Positions 1 through 9,645 of a stretch of DNA of 26,009 nucleotides are shown piece after piece. Source of the stretch: JAEUIG01 sp046349775 (GTDB lineage Bacteria; Planctomycetota; Planctomycetia; Planctomycetales; Planctomycetaceae); NCBI GenBank assembly GCA_046349775.1, contig JAXMBS010000076.1:1-26009 (forward strand), written 5' to 3'. Positions within the stretch are counted from its first letter, which is position 1; each line of letters opens with the position of its first letter. The position numbers and the translations under genes were made by a program. Under the pieces are notes generated by a model. The model was not told where the DNA came from and made no database searches. It was given only the letters and a program-made list of their open reading frames with translations.

Positions 1-265
1 CGATATTGCTCCGCAAAACCCAGGGCAATTCGCGATCGTCCTCGTGCGATTTCCTCTCCGTGCCACGCTGTACGGCGCCTTGCTGCTCCAAATTCTGCAC
101 CGTCCAACCCCGACCCCATCGGTAGTCTTTCGGGGTTACTTGCAGACAGTGCTCGTTGGCCACCTCTACGCTGTTCCCCATCCACTGACAGACAACGTGC
201 GACGGCTTGACCTTCGTCAGTTCCGTCTGGCGGGATGCTCGCAGGTTACCCGGTATGTCGGGATT
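1..265 (-). pseudogene. Tyrosine recombinase (phage-type integrase), C-terminal remnant, runs off the left edge
   Basis: The minus strand from 265 to the window edge is open in one frame and reads like the end of the integrases common in planctomycetes. It contains NLRASRQTEL, then SHVVCQWMGNS, then VANEHCLQVT, followed by a polar tail. In this family the WxGNS block and the HYLQVT block form the end of the catalytic domain, and the Tyr attacks DNA. Here that Tyr is Cys (codon at 146-148). The frame is closed upstream by a stop at 266-268, so the catalytic Arg and the rest of the protein are missing. I read it as an inactive leftover of an integrated element. A base error at the Tyr codon is possible, since one substitution separates Tyr TAT from Cys TGT. 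Family assignment is fairly secure; the inactive status is inferred. Confidence 0.68.
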
Positions 266-417
266 TCATACCGCAGGGTGATCCACGGGAGTGCGATCCA
301 CATCGCCACATACCAAACAACGAGCAGCACCACGACCGCCAGCGACAGCAAGGCGCGTCTGATGTTCCGACGGTGTGGTTGAACGAACTTTATTTGTCGT
401 CCGGCTTGTCGTGGAAC
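217..417 (-). other. Open frame with one strong membrane segment, no start codon; possible truncated or frameshifted gene
   Basis: One minus-strand frame from 417 to the stop at 217-219 encodes a basic stretch (HRRNIRRA) followed by a long hydrophobic run of Leu, Val, Ala and Trp at about 354-285. Its end overlaps the recombinase remnant in another frame. It has no ATG. An ATG at 422-424 lies in a different frame and would join it only if one base were missing, as happens elsewhere in this window. It may be a small membrane protein cut by the old insertion, or chance. No family is recognised. Confidence 0.28.
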
Positions 418-498
418 TCACCATTGTCCCATGTCCAACAAAGAAAGCGCCATACGCCAACCAGTGCGAGGGGGGGGTGCCACAGACTCCTCACGCAG

Positions 499-810
499 CT
501 AACGACGAGCGCTTACACCGATCCCGCTTGATATCGAGCCGGTGATAAACACGTAGACCCATGACCGGGCGTCTGCAAGAAGCAAAGCGCCAGATATTCC
601 GCAAATCAGAGTGCCGACCAAGATCAGGAGCCACCTAGTTGGCTCTCGGTCTTCAATCGCACATCTGATCGTTGCACATCGTGTCAAGTCGGTCGCCGAG
701 CGTGCCAATCCGCACGCTGTAGCTCTCCGCTGAAGCGAGATTAACAGCGGCATGCGTTTTGCCGTGTTGGTCGGCTGAAGATTCTGGCCGGATGGAGAAT
801 GCGGGTGCAC
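499..810 (-). CDS. Possible small two-helix membrane protein (weak)
   Basis: This 103-residue frame ends in two hydrophobic segments separated by a short polar loop (about residues 60-95). Its first half is Arg/Thr-rich and does not look like a signal sequence, so a later start is possible. It is divergent from the gene at 829 and would begin only 19 bases from it. There is no recognisable family and no clear ribosome binding site. I include it because hydrophobic runs of this kind are uncommon in chance frames, but the whole 270-828 stretch may be non-coding. Confidence 0.2.
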   Translation of the reverse strand: MHPHSPSGQNLQPTNTAKRMPLLISLQRRATACGLARSATDLTRCATIRCAIEDREPTRWLLILVGTLICGISGALLLADARSWVYVFITGSISSGIGVSARR

Positions 811-828
811 CCTGCAGGAGGAGCAGCA

Positions 829-2298
829 ATGCGTGCGTGTATATCGAGGCTCTGCCTCCCGGTTCTGTTGCTATCTGCCCTCTCGGTCACTCGCGTGCTG
901 AGTCAGGACGCGAAGCCGCAAGCGGCGTTGTCGAAGAAGTCCCGGGTGTTGTTCTTGCACCACAGCACGGGGGAGTGCATCTGGAACGGCGGCGTCCCGG
1001 CGTGGTTTGATGCGTACAACGTCTCACAGCAGACGCATTATGACATCGAAGAACGTGCCTTTCCCAAAGAGTCTCCCTACGGCTGGGAAAACTTCCCGTA
1101 CGACTATTGGAACATCTGGGTCAGGCATGCCGGGACGCGCGCGTATCGCGAAGAGCCGACGCTGGAAATGCTGACAAAGCAGTACCAGGTGATCGTGTTC
1201 AAGCACTGCTTCCCCGTCAGCAACATTGAAGCGGACACCGGGACGGCCGACGTCAGCTCGGCCGAAAAGCGAATCGAGAACTACAAGCTGCAGTACGCGG
1301 CGCTCAAGGCCAAGCTCAAGTCGTTTCCGGGTGTCCGATTTGTGGTGTGGACCGGTGCAGCCCAGGTGGCGTCGGACGTGGACGAGGGAGCGGCTCGCCG
1401 GGCGCGGGAGTTTTTCGAGTGGGTCGTAACGAAGTGGGACGAACCGGCGGACAACATCTTTGTATTCGATTTCTACGCCTTGGAGACCGAGGGAGGGCAT
1501 TACATCCGGCCGGAGTACGCGTCAGGCGATGCGCATCCGAACGAAGAATTCTCGCAGCGTGTTGCGCCGCTGTTTGCACAGCGCGTGGTGGATGTGATCG
1601 AGGGCCGGGGCGATACCGGTTCGATGACCGGCGGCGATATTCCGGTCGCGGTCGTTGATCGCACCCAACCGCCGGCAATTCCGAAGTCTGCGGCAACCCG
1701 ATCGGCCGCGCCCGCGACGGCGCCGGCCGGCGAGCAGGACTGGGTGCTGGAGAATGGTGAAAACCCGGCACGGCTGGCAGCACTCTGGGATAAGTCGGCG
1801 GTGCAGTACGTGGCCGACGGCAAGCAGCATGTTGTAAAAATCGACTTCACGACTGCCGAGAGCCAGGATTGGGGCGAGTACGGTCCGCATCGCGTGGTCT
1901 TCACCAGGGCGCCGCAGTCAAGCACCGACGTCTCCGCGTATCGCTATCTGGCCCTGCGCGTGCGTACGAAGGAGTCGGTCAGCGTGGTGCTGTCGCTGCG
2001 TACTCTGCCGAAGCCGCAGGAGAATCGCTACCAGCCGCACTTTGCCTACAGTGCGTACTTCGACACGACGGCGGGGGCCTGGAAGTGGATTGTCCTCGAC
2101 CTGGGCCGCTTGGAGTTGGCACTGGAGGGAGGAGAGGACGCATACGTCGCGGCCGGGCGGCCGGAGCGCATCCAGCAGTTGACCACGCTTGGCCTCGCCG
2201 TGCACGACAAGTATGCGGGGGACGAATTCCTGGTCGACGACGTCACGTTCTACAAGGCGTTGCCGGCCGACCTGAAGCCGTATCTGGTGGCGGAGTAG
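829..2298 (+). CDS. Secreted SGNH-hydrolase-like protein with C-terminal binding-type domain
   Basis: I chose the ATG at 829, not the in-frame ATG at 799, because GGAGGAG lies just upstream at 817-823 and the protein then starts with a signal peptide (residues 1-26). Residues 39-260 resemble the SGNH/GDSL esterase fold. The block HHSTG (44-48) sits where the nucleophile Ser is expected, and DAHPN (234-238) resembles the last block with the catalytic Asp and His, though the spacing is D-x-H. A Thr/Ala/Pro linker (about 285-305) leads to a beta-rich region (about 307-480) like the galactose-binding or carbohydrate-binding sandwich folds. The likely role is deacylation of a surface polysaccharide or glycan outside the cytoplasm, but the substrate is unknown. 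The protein is 489 residues and intact. The two secreted proteins downstream on the same strand may belong to the same unit. Confidence 0.72.
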   Translation: MRACISRLCLPVLLLSALSVTRVLSQDAKPQAALSKKSRVLFLHHSTGECIWNGGVPAWFDAYNVSQQTHYDIEERAFPKESPYGWENFPYDYWNIWVRHAGTRAYREEPTLEMLTKQYQVIVFKHCFPVSNIEADTGTADVSSAEKRIENYKLQYAALKAKLKSFPGVRFVVWTGAAQVASDVDEGAARRAREFFEWVVTKWDEPADNIFVFDFYALETEGGHYIRPEYASGDAHPNEEFSQRVAPLFAQRVVDVIEGRGDTGSMTGGDIPVAVVDRTQPPAIPKSAATRSAAPATAPAGEQDWVLENGENPARLAALWDKSAVQYVADGKQHVVKIDFTTAESQDWGEYGPHRVVFTRAPQSSTDVSAYRYLALRVRTKESVSVVLSLRTLPKPQENRYQPHFAYSAYFDTTAGAWKWIVLDLGRLELALEGGEDAYVAAGRPERIQQLTTLGLAVHDKYAGDEFLVDDVTFYKALPADLKPYLVAE

Positions 2299-2469
2299 GA
2301 CGTTTGGTCGCGGCGTCCGTGGGGGGACAGATGCGACGTTCTCCCGCTGCGCCGCGCACAGAATCGTGCGTACGGCTGCGAAACGTAACAATGGCTTGAG
2401 GATTGACGTTCACAAATTGTTGTCGAGAGGCGGGAATCCGCCGTTCTGATCGACAGGGAGAGGCTGCTT

Positions 2470-4910
2470 ATGAACCCCCTTCTCCGAAACAAGTGGTGCG
2501 CGGGGACGGTACTGGTCGCGGCCGTCGCGCGGCCTGGTCGGCCCTGCAAGCACAATTTGAGCTGGCGGGCGACTTCCTGCGAACGAGCAGGTGACGTCGA
2601 TTGCGGTGCGGATCGAGGTCGGTGCCGAGGGGGCGGCATTGAACGAACCGGTGGCGCTGGACCTTGGACTCGGGTTCCCGCTGTGGTTGCACCCGGTCGG
2701 CCGCGTGGCAGGGGAGACAATGCCGTTCGGCGCGGTACCGCAAGCGGCAACGGTCGACGGCCCCATCGCACCAGGGACCGATGCGACATTTACGTACGCG
2801 CTGGCGGGGGACCCGGGACAGGACCGGCTGCGGACCAGTTCGCAGTTGCTCGACGCCGTGCAGGTCTCGGACATCTCGCGGATCGGCTTTGCAAGTGCGG
2901 GGCACTCGAACTGGACGCTGGCCGGCTACGAAATCCAAATCAACGGTCGCAGGTTTGCGTCGCACGCCGGAGTCAACCTGACGGTGGAGTCGGCGCATGA
3001 GGCGGCGCAACTGCGGCAGGCCGAACTGGAACTGACAATCGGACCGCTGGAGACTGAACTGACCGATTTGCAGGGGCTGGTTGACTCGGGCCTCGCCACG
3101 GCCGACGACCGGGAGCGACTGGGCGATCTCCGTTCGACGTTGCGGCCACTGCAGACCGAACGGCAGCGTCTCGTCGCGCGGCTCGCCGGGACTTATCCGT
3201 GGTTTGAGGAGCCAGAGTTCGAATCGCCGTGGCGCACCGGCGCGCCGGTCGCCAGTGCGCGCGTGACGCTGGTGACGGACACGCATCCCGGCGCCGATAC
3301 GCATAATCCCGTCTACTTCCGGACCGGCGGCCACAAATATGCGCTCAGCAGCCATGAGCATCCGCTGACCGGCGAAACGGGACCGCAGACATTTCAACTC
3401 GACCTGATTGCCGGTCCGCTGATGGCCGGAGACGTGCGCGGCTACGCCGTCGGGATGCTTGGGTACGACGGCCTCAATGGCACGGCGCCGGACCGGTGGC
3501 ATCCTCGGCGAGTACTGGTCGAGATCGACGGCAGCGTCGTGTACGACAGCGACGCGTCGGAAGTTGACCGACTGTCGCTGGAGGCGATTCGGATTATTCC
3601 GCCGGCACACGTGAATGGAGCCGGCGACATCGCCGTCAACTCGCCGATTGCACGCGAGACCTTTGTATGGCAGGCCGGCAGCGGCGCCGGCCTGGACCTC
3701 GCCGGCGGGGGACCGCTGCCGTTACCACCCGCGGACGATCCGGCGTATCCCGATCCGGAAGCCGGTCTGGAGGCAGGACCGGGGGGCGATCTGGCGCTGG
3801 GCGACGACTATCCGCTGTTCCCCGGCGAGTGGGGACCCGGCTGGGGACCGGGTTGGGGGCCGGGAGGCTGGGGACCGGGCTGGGGGCCCGATCTGCCGTG
3901 GTGGCCGCCGGGAATGGCGCCCGCGAGAACTGGATGTGGTGGTTCCCTGGCCTGTGGGGCGGCTGGTCGGCGATCTCCTCGCCGACCTGTTCGACGACAT
4001 CATCCCGTTCTTCGAGCCGTTCCAAGTCGACAACGTGCACATCGCCGCGGGCTGGCACGAGGGGGATCTGTACACGATCCATTGGGACGTGACCGGGAAT
4101 GCGGCGGAAGTGGCGGACTTCACCGTGCAGCTGCTGCCGGTCCATCCTCACGACGATCCGCATTTGATCGGTCCGCCGGCGGCCATCGCCATTCACGTTC
4201 CGGCTGCGGCGCGAAGCTGGGACCTGCCGGTGCCGGTCTCGGGGGACCCCTACCTGTACCTCCTGCCGGTGGTCACCGCCTTTCCGACACATCCGGCGCT
4301 CGCGCACGATACGACAACCGGCCCGGCACAGCCGGTGTTCCCGGTTTTGACGCCGCCCGGCATCCAGCCTCTGCCGCCGGTCGAGTTCAACTGGATCCTG
4401 CCGGGGCCGGTCTGGGCGGGTCCCGCCCCGATCAATCTGGGGGGCTTCCCACCGGCAGTCGGCCGTGCCGTGTGGTACTTCGCCGGCGAGCCGGGGCACA
4501 TCGATCTGAATTTCGGCAATCCGGCGCCGGGCTACAACCTTGCGCTGCGGCCACTCCCGGGGGATGACCTGCTCGTCACCAGCTTTGGCGGCGGTACCGT
4601 CAACGGTGCCTACAGGGTGGTGGCGAACGTGGGGTTCCTCGGAGGCACCGATGCCGCCAACGCCGCAACGTTCCATATGTACGCAACGCTGACGTCCGGG
4701 CCTCTGTTCCACATGTACGGCCCGTTGGACGTGCCGCTGGCCGTTGTTCCGGGGCCGCCGATCCCGATGCCGCTGATGTCACTGGACGTGGATTCAGTCG
4801 ATGTCGGGGGAGGCCCGGCCGAACTGTCTGTGGTGATCTGGGTCGAAGGAGGCGCAGCGGACTTTAACCATCCGCCGGCATTCTTCGGCTTGCGCGCCAT
4901 TCCTCAATAG
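2470..4910 (+). CDS. Large secreted protein of unknown function, interrupted by about four frameshifts
   Basis: The start at 2470 has AGGGAGAG a few bases upstream and a signal peptide (MNPLLRNKW then a hydrophobic run). The reading frame must change near 2531, near 2579, in the GGG at 3910-3912 and in the GGGG at 3956-3959. Each change is repaired by adding one base, G in every case tried, giving a protein of about 814 residues. Visible parts in order are: a beta-rich N-terminal region; a charged helical stretch likely to be a coiled coil (about 3000-3190); another beta-rich region; a run of W/G/P repeats (3830-3890); a junction rich in Trp; and an Ig/fibronectin-like region starting at about 4030 with many Pro. 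The C-terminal half has no recognisable catalytic motif. It may be a surface or matrix protein. I do not recognise the family. A true pseudogene is less likely, because both sides of each break stay coding-like. Confidence 0.62.
3830..3890 (+). repeat. Tandem Trp-Gly-Pro-Gly coding repeats
   Basis: Five imperfect copies of a TGGGGACCGGGC-like 12-mer encode WGPG units (WGPGWGPGWGPGG and so on). One copy carries an extra Gly codon. The G and C runs in this array are close to two of the frameshifts in the host gene, so the copy number and frame here should be treated with care. Confidence 0.8.
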
Positions 4911-4958
4911 CCGTCCGACGCGGTTCTTCAGAGACACACGATTCCTGGAGGCATGACG

Positions 4959-7499
4959 ATGCAACGCCGCCTCATTTCGCTATCAGTCGGATTGATCTCG
5001 CTGGCGATTCTGGCCGCCGCAGCGCCGATCGCCTCGGCTGCAGGTCCGGGGCTGCACGGGCGCGTCCTGGGCCTTGACGAGGAGGGACGCTACGTCGGCG
5101 TGGTTGCCGGCGCCTCGATCGAGTTCAAAGGCCAGGGGGGCGGGTCAGCCGCTCTGACGAAGTCCGGGGCGAACGGTTATTACCGCGTTGACCTGCCGGC
5201 CGGGGTCTACACCTACAAGATCACCGCCGAGGGCTACCGCACCGAGGATGCCGGCCGCGGGCTGGAGATCCAGCAGAGCGAAGGCTACGTCGTCCAGGAC
5301 TTTTCATTGGTCCGTGGTGAGTCGGAAACGGCGGAGCAACCGCCGCAGCCGCAACCGACGCCGGTCGGCCGGCTCAACGGTCGCGTGTTCGAGATCAACG
5401 AACGGGGCGAACGGATTGGCGGCATTTCGCGGGCGCGGCTTGCGCTGCGGCACGAGGGAGCGACCGGGTTGCGCCGCGTCGTGGCCCGGGGCGGCGATCC
5501 CAAAGGGGACGATGCGGGGCAATACGCCGTGGAACTGCCGGTGGGCCAATGGCGGGCGTCGGTGTCGGCCGACGGATACGAGACGCTCGTGTTTCCCGAG
5601 CTGATCCCGATCACCGAGGGGGAAACGACCACACGTGATTTCGAACTGCGGCGGAGTGCGCCGCTTGCACCGACTCTACAGGGGATCAAGGGTCTGGTGT
5701 TGCTGCCGGCGGAGACGCCGCGGCCGGTGATCCGGGTGCGGATCGAGTCGCTGCTGCGTCCGCTGGCGACGACGCCGTCGCTGACTCCGGATGCGGCCGG
5801 CCGATTCATGCGAGACCTGCCGGCCGGCAACTACCGGGTGCTGGCGGACGCTGCAGGTTTCCACCCGGCCATCCGCGCACCGGTCACGGTATTTGAGGGG
5901 CGCTACACGACGGTCGTCCTGCGGCTCACACCGCTGGTCAAGCCGGAAGGACCTGTCGAACCGCAACCGACGCCGAAGCCCTTCGATCTTGCAGTGAACG
6001 TCCAGGAGCGGGCGCCCGACGGGCTTGTGCCGATCGCCGGCGCCCGGGTCCTGTTGCGACGCGACGGTGACGCGCTCTCGCAGGCGGCCCGCAAGGACAC
6101 GGACGCGAAAGGCGCCTGCAGTTTTCAGGTCAACGATGCGGGCAACTTCGCGGTCCTGGCACAGGCCAAGGGGTTCAAGCCAGGAGGTCTCAAGCTGCAC
6201 ATCGGTCCGGGCCAGCCGAACCGTGCAGACGTGATTCTCCTACGCGCGACACCGGACGTTCAGGAGCAGCTGGTCACGGTCAACGGGTCGGTGATGTTCC
6301 GCGATCCTCAGAATCCGAAACAGTTGCGCGCACTGCCGCGTACACGGCTGGTTTGGCGTGATACGCAGCATGCGCAACCGGTGCAACAAACTGATTCCGA
6401 CGCGCAGGGCGGGTTCAGCGTGCAGATCCCGGCAGGATCGTACGTCGTCGAGTTGCAGCCGCCCACGGGATTCCGCGGCGACAAGGCAGACATGGCAGTC
6501 ACAGCGAAAATGCCGGGCCGGACGTTCATCCTCGAGCCGTTGACCGGTCCTGACGTGACGCCGCCGGTCGAACCTCCGCGCGACGTCCAGGTGGCGGGGA
6601 TGGTCGTCGGGTCGCCACTGTTGCGCACCGGCCAGTTTGTCTCGGTGCCCGACGCCTCGCTCAGCTGGAAAGGACCGCATGTCGAGAAGTCGACTCGCAC
6701 CGACCGCGCCGGCCGGTTCTCGCTGACACTACCGCCGGGCCTGTACAACGTCCGCGTGGCTGCCAACGGATACGACACACTGGCCGACGTGCTCGTCGTG
6801 CAACCCGGCATGGACAATGTCCGGCTGGTGCTGACGCGGATGGCCGGACCCGGTCCGGGACCGACCGAACTGATCTCGTTGAATGTCCGCGTCATGCAGC
6901 GGATCGCCGTGTCCGTTCCGTTGCGCCGTCCGCAGGGTCTGCCGACCGGCAACAGTCCGCTGGCAAACGCGGAGATATCGATCCTGCAGAAAGGACAACG
7001 CGTCGCGACCGGTCAGAGCGACCGCGCGGGACGGTACACCGTCCAGCTCAAACCCGGTCAATACGACATCAAAGTCACGCGCGACGGGTTCGTCCCCGGG
7101 CAGGCGGAAGTGGCCCTCACGACGATGCCCGAATCGCGAGAGATCATCCTGTCGCACGCCGCCGGGCCGGTCGATCAGCCGCCTCCGCAACGGAAGCACA
7201 CTCTGACAGTCCGCGTGGTGGAACAGTCAGAAGGGGGACAGCAGGGCAGGTCCAAACAGCTCCGACAGCCGTCCGTTACCCCCATTGCAGGAGCAGCGAT
7301 CGTGATCCGCCAGGGGAACAATGTCGTCGCGAACGGAACCGCCGATCGCACTGGTGTGTACCGCGTTCAGCTTGACTCTGGAAAGTTTGACATCAAGGTC
7401 AGCGCGCAGGGATTCGTGCCCGTGCAACAGGCGATCGCTATCGGCGATGCCGACGTGATACGGCAGGTCGTGCTGACCCGCACTGCTGCTCCACGTTAG
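4959..7499 (+). CDS. Secreted protein with eight carboxypeptidase-regulatory-like repeats
   Basis: GGAGG at 4947-4951 is 7 bases from the ATG at 4959 but only 1 base from the ATG at 4953, so 4959 is the better start. A signal peptide (residues about 1-28, ending near ASAA) is followed by eight repeats of about 90-100 residues. Each has the pattern of a transthyretin-like or CarboxypepD_reg beta sandwich: a first strand such as GLHGRV, a DxxGxYxVxLPxGxY block, then KVxAxGF/Y and an LxR ending. Examples of the central block are DRAGRYTVQLKPGQY and DRTGVYRVQLDSGKF. Pro-rich linkers separate several repeats. There is no enzyme domain, membrane anchor or sorting signal, so it is probably exported for structure or binding. 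It follows the frameshifted protein by about 48 bases and is probably co-transcribed with it. The frame is intact over 846 residues. Confidence 0.82.
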   Translation: MQRRLISLSVGLISLAILAAAAPIASAAGPGLHGRVLGLDEEGRYVGVVAGASIEFKGQGGGSAALTKSGANGYYRVDLPAGVYTYKITAEGYRTEDAGRGLEIQQSEGYVVQDFSLVRGESETAEQPPQPQPTPVGRLNGRVFEINERGERIGGISRARLALRHEGATGLRRVVARGGDPKGDDAGQYAVELPVGQWRASVSADGYETLVFPELIPITEGETTTRDFELRRSAPLAPTLQGIKGLVLLPAETPRPVIRVRIESLLRPLATTPSLTPDAAGRFMRDLPAGNYRVLADAAGFHPAIRAPVTVFEGRYTTVVLRLTPLVKPEGPVEPQPTPKPFDLAVNVQERAPDGLVPIAGARVLLRRDGDALSQAARKDTDAKGACSFQVNDAGNFAVLAQAKGFKPGGLKLHIGPGQPNRADVILLRATPDVQEQLVTVNGSVMFRDPQNPKQLRALPRTRLVWRDTQHAQPVQQTDSDAQGGFSVQIPAGSYVVELQPPTGFRGDKADMAVTAKMPGRTFILEPLTGPDVTPPVEPPRDVQVAGMVVGSPLLRTGQFVSVPDASLSWKGPHVEKSTRTDRAGRFSLTLPPGLYNVRVAANGYDTLADVLVVQPGMDNVRLVLTRMAGPGPGPTELISLNVRVMQRIAVSVPLRRPQGLPTGNSPLANAEISILQKGQRVATGQSDRAGRYTVQLKPGQYDIKVTRDGFVPGQAEVALTTMPESREIILSHAAGPVDQPPPQRKHTLTVRVVEQSEGGQQGRSKQLRQPSVTPIAGAAIVIRQGNNVVANGTADRTGVYRVQLDSGKFDIKVSAQGFVPVQQAIAIGDADVIRQVVLTRTAAPR

Positions 7500-7810
7500 G
7501 TCCATACATTACATGCGGGGGTACAAGGCGACGCGCCTGCTCCCACCGCCTGTAGAACCGAGCGTTACGAGCGCATGTTCCGATCATGCGACACCGTCAA
7601 TGTGCATCTGTGATGCGATCGGATCGACATGCTCATCGTGTGACCAGCTCCTGAGACTTCCGTTAGAGCGGGGTTCAAGATGGTCTAGCGTCCGGAAGGC
7701 CCCAGACACCGATGAATTCAGGGCCGCGGGTGCTACACCAAAGAGCCGTTGGCTCTAGCGTGCGCGTTCCGGAGCTCACATCAGCGTCGAATCCCCGAAG
7801 CTGCTTGAAG
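7500..7810. other. Convergent intergenic region, no gene seen
   Basis: This lies between the end of the repeat protein (+) and the end of ccsA (-). It has two small perfect hairpins: CGCATG/CATGCG at 7572-7590 with a 7-base loop, and AGAGCC/GGCTCT at 7742-7756 with a 3-base loop. Neither is followed by a T run, so a terminator role for both strands is only possible. Short open frames here look like chance. Confidence 0.5.
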
Positions 7811-9640
7811 TCAGGTCGAGCCGAGGATCTGCTGCTGATCAGCATCTGGCGCGCGGAGCATCGCAATCACCACGAACAGCAATTGTGCGACGACGGCGAG
7901 ATATACGATTCGCTGTCCTCCTGCACCGAAGCCGTATGCGTGCAGTCCGACGCCGAGCACAAAGTTGACTCCGTACCAGGCCATGACGATCAGTGCGAAA
8001 CAGACGACTGCCAATGCCGCCAATCCCCGATCGCCGACCCATTCGACATACCGGGCATGCAAAACCGCCAGGTATCCGAGCAGCGCTACGAGTGCCCAGA
8101 CTTCCTTTGGATCCCAGCCCCAGAACCGCCCCCATGAGTAATCCGCCCACACGCCGCCGAGCATAATGCCAACTGCCAGCATCAGGACGCCAAACTGCAA
8201 CACCCTGTAGATGAAGCGTCCGAGCGCGGCAACCGCCGCCTCATTTCCCGAGCGTACGAGCGAATAACCGAGCGACACATTCCCCAATCCCAGCGCCAGT
8301 GCCAGGGCGGCATAACTGAGAGTGATCGTCAGCACGTGCGTCAGCAGCCAGAAATTGCTGCGCAACACCGGCTCCAGAGGCCGCAGGCCGGGATCGAGAA
8401 TCAGCGGCGCAGAATCGGCCAGAATCAGGGTCAGAGTCGCGATGACCGCAGCGGCCGTCATAAAGATCGTCCGTCGCTCCACCCAGGCGAATGCGAGTCC
8501 GAGGATCGCCACGCCAGCGCCGACGTAAACGACTGTTTCGTACATGTTCGTGACCGGGGGACGGCCAGCGATCAGACAGCGAACGGCAAAACCTGCAACC
8601 ATCACCGCCACTCCGGCCAAGTACGTCCCGAGCGAGACGACGTCCAACCGCCGGATGCCGGTTCCGGCGCGGAGCAGCCATGTCAGGGTGGACAACAGCA
8701 TCAGTCCCCAGGCAATCCGGAACGGCGAACACCGATTGTAGGCCGCCTCGAGAGCAATCAGTCGTTCATCGGCATATGCACCGGACGCGTGGCCCAGTTC
8801 CCGGACTGCTGTTACAAGCTGCCGCGATTCACGGTTGAACGCAGCAGCGTCCCGATTCCGCAATGCACGACCGGCAGCCGAGAATGCGCTCTTGATCGCA
8901 CGGTGCTGGCCCGTCTGATCGTTCTGGTCGTCGAAGTGCGCGAGCAGCAGTTGCGCCAGTGGCGTCCATGCCTTCGATTCCTCGGCTGTCTGCGGCAAGA
9001 TCTCCAGCCCCCGCGCCATCCGATGATTCTGATACGACCAGAGTCGTTGGGCGAGCTGCAATCCGGCTTGTTCGAACTCCACCAGCTCCTCACCGCTCCC
9101 CTCGCGCATCGCCGTTCTCTCGGCCCAGGCCGGAAAGGGAATCTCGCGATTCTGACGATAGTCCTTGATCTGTGCGTTGAAGAGCTGCTGCGGGGCAATC
9201 AGATTGCCGGCGAGTTTGACGCTCAGCGCCGCGCGCAACGTCGGATCCTCGACGCGGAGCAGCGGCAGCTCGTCCCAGCGATCGGCGGTGTGTAACGGAA
9301 AATACAGTGACTTCCACTCTGCGGACAGCTCCAGGTGGCGGCGTTCAGGATGTTCCCAACCCTGCCATTCGAGCAGCAAAGTGACATAGGCAGCCGTCGG
9401 TTCCAGCCGCTCACCGGTTTGTGGATCGACAAGGCTGCCGCGATTCGACCAGTTCCGCAGCACTTCTCGCGCGAGGGTATCCAGCGGTTTGGATCGCCCT
9501 CCGTGCTGGACCGGCAACGTCCGCCAGACGCTCCAATCGAACGATTCCTGCGCACGACAGAGGTTCGACGGCGAACAGCAGACGAAAGTTGCCAGCAGCG
9601 TCGCGGAGGCGTATTGCAGTAGCCGTCTGTACGAGAGCAT
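7811..9640 (-). CDS. ccsA: Cytochrome c synthase subunit CcsA (System II), with long N-terminal extension
   Basis: This is one half of the System II haem lyase, which with ResB/CcsB carries haem across the membrane and attaches it to CxxCH motifs outside the cytoplasm. The C-terminal half (about residues 305-600) is the multi-helix CcsA domain. It has the tryptophan-rich haem-handling motif at 500-516 (DYSWGRFWGWDPKEVWA) and His at 435, 529 and 568 as candidate ligands. The N-terminal 300 residues are a signal-like segment plus a soluble region beginning with PVQHGGRSKPLDTLARE, an extension I associate with planctomycete and related CcsA proteins. The start is 5 bases after the resB stop, so the two are translationally linked. 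The frame is intact over 609 residues. Confidence 0.92.
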   Translation of the reverse strand: MLSYRRLLQYASATLLATFVCCSPSNLCRAQESFDWSVWRTLPVQHGGRSKPLDTLAREVLRNWSNRGSLVDPQTGERLEPTAAYVTLLLEWQGWEHPERRHLELSAEWKSLYFPLHTADRWDELPLLRVEDPTLRAALSVKLAGNLIAPQQLFNAQIKDYRQNREIPFPAWAERTAMREGSGEELVEFEQAGLQLAQRLWSYQNHRMARGLEILPQTAEESKAWTPLAQLLLAHFDDQNDQTGQHRAIKSAFSAAGRALRNRDAAAFNRESRQLVTAVRELGHASGAYADERLIALEAAYNRCSPFRIAWGLMLLSTLTWLLRAGTGIRRLDVVSLGTYLAGVAVMVAGFAVRCLIAGRPPVTNMYETVVYVGAGVAILGLAFAWVERRTIFMTAAAVIATLTLILADSAPLILDPGLRPLEPVLRSNFWLLTHVLTITLSYAALALALGLGNVSLGYSLVRSGNEAAVAALGRFIYRVLQFGVLMLAVGIMLGGVWADYSWGRFWGWDPKEVWALVALLGYLAVLHARYVEWVGDRGLAALAVVCFALIVMAWYGVNFVLGVGLHAYGFGAGGQRIVYLAVVAQLLFVVIAMLRAPDADQQQILGST

Positions 9641-9645
9641 GGCAA

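Noticed and set aside
2468..3610. A 380-residue minus-strand frame over the secreted unknown protein
   Set aside because: It is Arg-rich with no domain, while the plus strand has a signal peptide and a ribosome site.
3830..3890. A CRISPR-like array at the short repeats
   Set aside because: The 12-base units are contiguous, coding, and have no spacers.
7785..7800. GTCGAATCC resembling a tRNA T-arm
   Set aside because: No matching acceptor stem, anticodon arm or D-arm lies upstream.
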